A DNA stretch of 64,000 nucleotides, taken from MPNP01 sp026710155 (GTDB taxonomy: Bacteria > Pseudomonadota > Alphaproteobacteria > Rhodobacterales > Rhodobacteraceae). Each line of letters starts with the position of its first letter. The first letter of the stretch is position 1. This document shows positions 62,260 through 64,000 of this stretch, one piece after another. The DNA is taken from assembly GCA_965200885.1 (NCBI GenBank), contig OZ241737.1, positions 372,001 through 436,000 of the forward strand, given 5' to 3'. The notes under the pieces are model-generated. The model had not been told where the DNA came from, made no database searches, and was given only the letters and a program-made list of their open reading frames with translations. The position numbers and the translations under genes were made by a program.

Positions 62260-63585
62260 ATGACTACCGAAACAACAATGCCAAATGATCTTTCCTCTTT
62301 TTGGATTCCCTTTACTCCAAACCGGCAATTCAAGAAATCTCCCCGATTGTTGGTTGAAGCAGAAGGAATGTACTACACATCTTCAACCGGGTACAAGGTC
62401 ATTGATTCAAGCGCCGGACTTTGGTGTGTCAATGCTGGTCACAAAAACCCGAGAATTGTCAAGGCCATACAAAACCAACTTACCGAACTTGATTTTGCAC
62501 CAACATTTCAGGTGGCTCACCCAAAGGTATTTGAACTGGCAAACAAGGTCAGGGATCTGGCGCCAGAAGGCATGGAACATGTCTTCTTTACCAATTCAGG
62601 TTCCGAAGCCGTTGAAAGTGCTCTGAAAATAGCGCTTGCCTATCACCGGGCCAAGGGTGAAGGTCAAAGAAACAGGTTAATCGGCAGGGAAAGAGGTTAT
62701 CATGGCGTTAATTTTGGCGGCATCTCAGTTGGTGGAATAGTCAACAACCGTAAGGTTTTTGGTACTCTTCTTGCCGGTGTTGACCATCTGCGTCACACCC
62801 ATCTTCCAGAAGTGAATTCCTATTCAAGGGGGCAACCTGAGCATGGCGTTGAGTTGGCTGAAGATCTGGAACGAATCTGTGCCTTGCACGGTCCTGAAAC
62901 AATTGCCGCCGTGATTATTGAACCGGTTGCCGGTTCAACCGGTGTACTTGTACCGCCCAAGGGTTATCTGGAACGGGTTAGGGAAATCTGCACCAAATAT
63001 GGCATATTGCTGATTTTTGATGAAGTCATAACGGGATTTGGACGTTTGGGTGATTCGTTCGCTGCCGTGCATTATGGAATTACACCCGACATGATCACCT
63101 GTGCCAAGGGCTTGACAAATGGTATCATTCCAATGGGAGGTGTTGTCGTCAAAAAGGATATTTATGATGCCTTCATGACCGGTCCGGACTACCTAATAGA
63201 GCTGTTCCACGGATACACCTATTCCGGTAATCCGGTGGCGAGCGCTGCAGGGATTGCCACGCTTGAAACATACCGAGAAGAAGGGTTGTTCGAGCGTGCC
63301 AAAAACATGACCCCGTATTGGGAGGATTGTGTACATTCTCTCAAGGGACTGCCCAATGTCATTGATATCCGAAATGAGGGCATGATCGGAGCCATCGAGT
63401 TGGAGCCAATACCTTATGCGCCCGGCAAAAGGGGTTTTGACTTGTTTGTTGATGCTTTTGAAAAAGGTCTTTTGATAAGGATTACCGGCGATATCATTGC
63501 CATGTCACCACCATTGATCGCGGAAAAATCCCATCTGGATGAAATCATCGGTATACTGGAAAAGGTTCTCAAGGAAGGAAAATAG
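62260..63585 (+). CDS. Class III aminotransferase (omega-amino acid:pyruvate type)
   Basis: 441 residues from ATG 62260; the longer ORF adds 22 unlikely residues. Features: FWIPFTPNRQFKKSPRL, FFTNSGSEAVESALKIA, GRERGYHGVNFGGISVGG, LIFDEVITGFGRLG (PLP Asp) and CAKGLTNG with the Schiff-base lysine. It matches beta-alanine/omega-amino acid:pyruvate transaminases. Located 145 bases downstream of the thiolase-like gene on the same strand; the pair may be functionally linked, perhaps releasing ammonia from a beta- or omega-amino acid. Confidence 0.92.
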   Translation: MTTETTMPNDLSSFWIPFTPNRQFKKSPRLLVEAEGMYYTSSTGYKVIDSSAGLWCVNAGHKNPRIVKAIQNQLTELDFAPTFQVAHPKVFELANKVRDLAPEGMEHVFFTNSGSEAVESALKIALAYHRAKGEGQRNRLIGRERGYHGVNFGGISVGGIVNNRKVFGTLLAGVDHLRHTHLPEVNSYSRGQPEHGVELAEDLERICALHGPETIAAVIIEPVAGSTGVLVPPKGYLERVREICTKYGILLIFDEVITGFGRLGDSFAAVHYGITPDMITCAKGLTNGIIPMGGVVVKKDIYDAFMTGPDYLIELFHGYTYSGNPVASAAGIATLETYREEGLFERAKNMTPYWEDCVHSLKGLPNVIDIRNEGMIGAIELEPIPYAPGKRGFDLFVDAFEKGLLIRITGDIIAMSPPLIAEKSHLDEIIGILEKVLKEGK

Positions 63586-63766
63586 TCTTTGTTCCAAGTA
63601 AAACTGGAAATTGCAGGAAAAAGGTGCTATCAATAGCGCCAATACCCTACAATCTTTATACTGGGTAGTTAACTTGCCGAATAGGAAAATAAGAAAGGGT
63701 TTTGATTGAAAATAGGGGTCAGGTTTTGATATTTGATCTTTTTTGTTCCCTCAAGGGAGGGCTTCT

Positions 63767-64000
63767 TTGGCGATAGCACCTTCCTCCATGGAAAAGAGGA
63801 TCGAGTTCTCGGATAATCAACGATTGATTGATTTGTGCGGGGTTTGTGATGAAAACCTCAACAAGATTGAGAACAGTTTGGGAATACATATAATCAGACA
63901 GGGGAACTCCCTTTCCCTGTTGGGTGGTCTTGCGCAAATTGAAGTTGGAAACCAGGCCCTGCAATCATTATACGAGAGGGCCAGTCAGGGTCTTGCCATC
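63767..64000 (+). CDS. PhoH-like ATPase, N-terminal part (runs off the window)
   Basis: First 78 codons. A TTG at 63767 has AAGGGAGG six bases before it; an ATG at 63788 is the alternative. The protein reads EFSDNQRLIDLCG, NLNKIENSLGIHIIRQGNSL and GGLAQIEVGNQALQSLYERA, the KH-like N-terminal domain found before the nucleotide-binding domain in PhoH proteins of the ybeY neighbourhood. The Walker motifs lie beyond the edge. Confidence 0.85.
   Translation, partial: MAIAPSSMEKRIEFSDNQRLIDLCGVCDENLNKIENSLGIHIIRQGNSLSLLGGLAQIEVGNQALQSLYERASQGLAI

Noticed and set aside
1..64000. CRISPR array, rRNA genes, riboswitch.
   Set aside because: No regularly spaced repeats, no rRNA-like stretch and no recognisable riboswitch core were seen.

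Overview
The window looks like a stretch of an alphaproteobacterial chromosome. The alphaproteobacterial elongator tRNA-Met, the Rhizobium/Roseobacter-type binding-protein ABC operon, the TTT (TctCBA) transporter, TcuAB, split transketolases and a PhoH start at the right edge all fit a marine or host-associated member of the Rhodospirillales/SAR116/Roseobacter breadth. I cannot fix the genus. Intact catabolic genes are mixed with many broken ones (thiN, pyrG, an unknown exported protein, an alkylsulfatase fragment, a toxin-antitoxin pair, an ietAS-like pair, a Fur fragment, copC, copD, an alpha/beta hydrolase and a luciferase-like monooxygenase). An ankyrin-repeat protein is also present. This suggests a genome undergoing erosion, perhaps in a symbiont, although single-base assembly errors could explain some of the simple frameshifts.

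Layout. 0-4 kb is a decayed zone (thiN, pyrG, an unknown gene) around one intact YHS-domain gene. 4-7 kb has an AbrB-type membrane protein, tRNA-Met, an alkyltransferase-like protein and an alkylsulfatase-type metallo-hydrolase. 7,095-10,612 is a complete, apparently young IS1595-family transposon with perfect 38-bp inverted repeats and an 8-bp target duplication (TAAAAAAT). Besides the transposase it carries a DNA methyltransferase and an HNH nuclease (a likely type II restriction-modification pair), a HicB-like small protein with a partner, and one more small protein. 11.4-19.1 kb is an eight-gene minus-strand operon: a glycerol/polyol-type ABC importer with two ATPases, methylglyoxal synthase and a DhaK-DhaL dihydroxyacetone kinase. 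19.3-20.4 kb is debris, including an alkylsulfatase C-terminal fragment and a dead toxin-antitoxin pair. 20.4-31 kb carries a molybdopterin oxidoreductase, a GDSL hydrolase, a three-gene aminotransferase/2-oxoacid-decarboxylase operon, and a plus-strand operon of Rieske oxygenase, two paralogous unknown proteins, a DUF1116 protein and an amidase, which may be an undescribed catabolic pathway. Glutaryl-CoA dehydrogenase and tRNA-Ser follow.

32.5-36.4 kb, next to tRNA-Ser, is an AT-rich island with an inactivated AAA-ATPase/subtilisin pair (ietAS-like) bordered by copies of a short dispersed repeat. KatG, with a Fur remnant in front of it, and broken copC/copD come next. 40-56.6 kb is a large catabolic region: a flavin monooxygenase, an enolase-superfamily enzyme and split transketolase 1 on the minus strand, divergent from a GntR regulator, TctCBA, a sulfatase, split transketolase 2, an SDR dehydrogenase and a formylglycine-generating enzyme, then TcuAB on the minus strand. 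The linked sulfatase and its maturase imply use of a sulfate ester whose carbon skeleton passes through dehydrogenase and transketolase steps. 57-58.4 kb is debris again. The end of the window has an ankyrin protein, an AMP-ligase/thiolase-like/aminotransferase group and the start of phoH.
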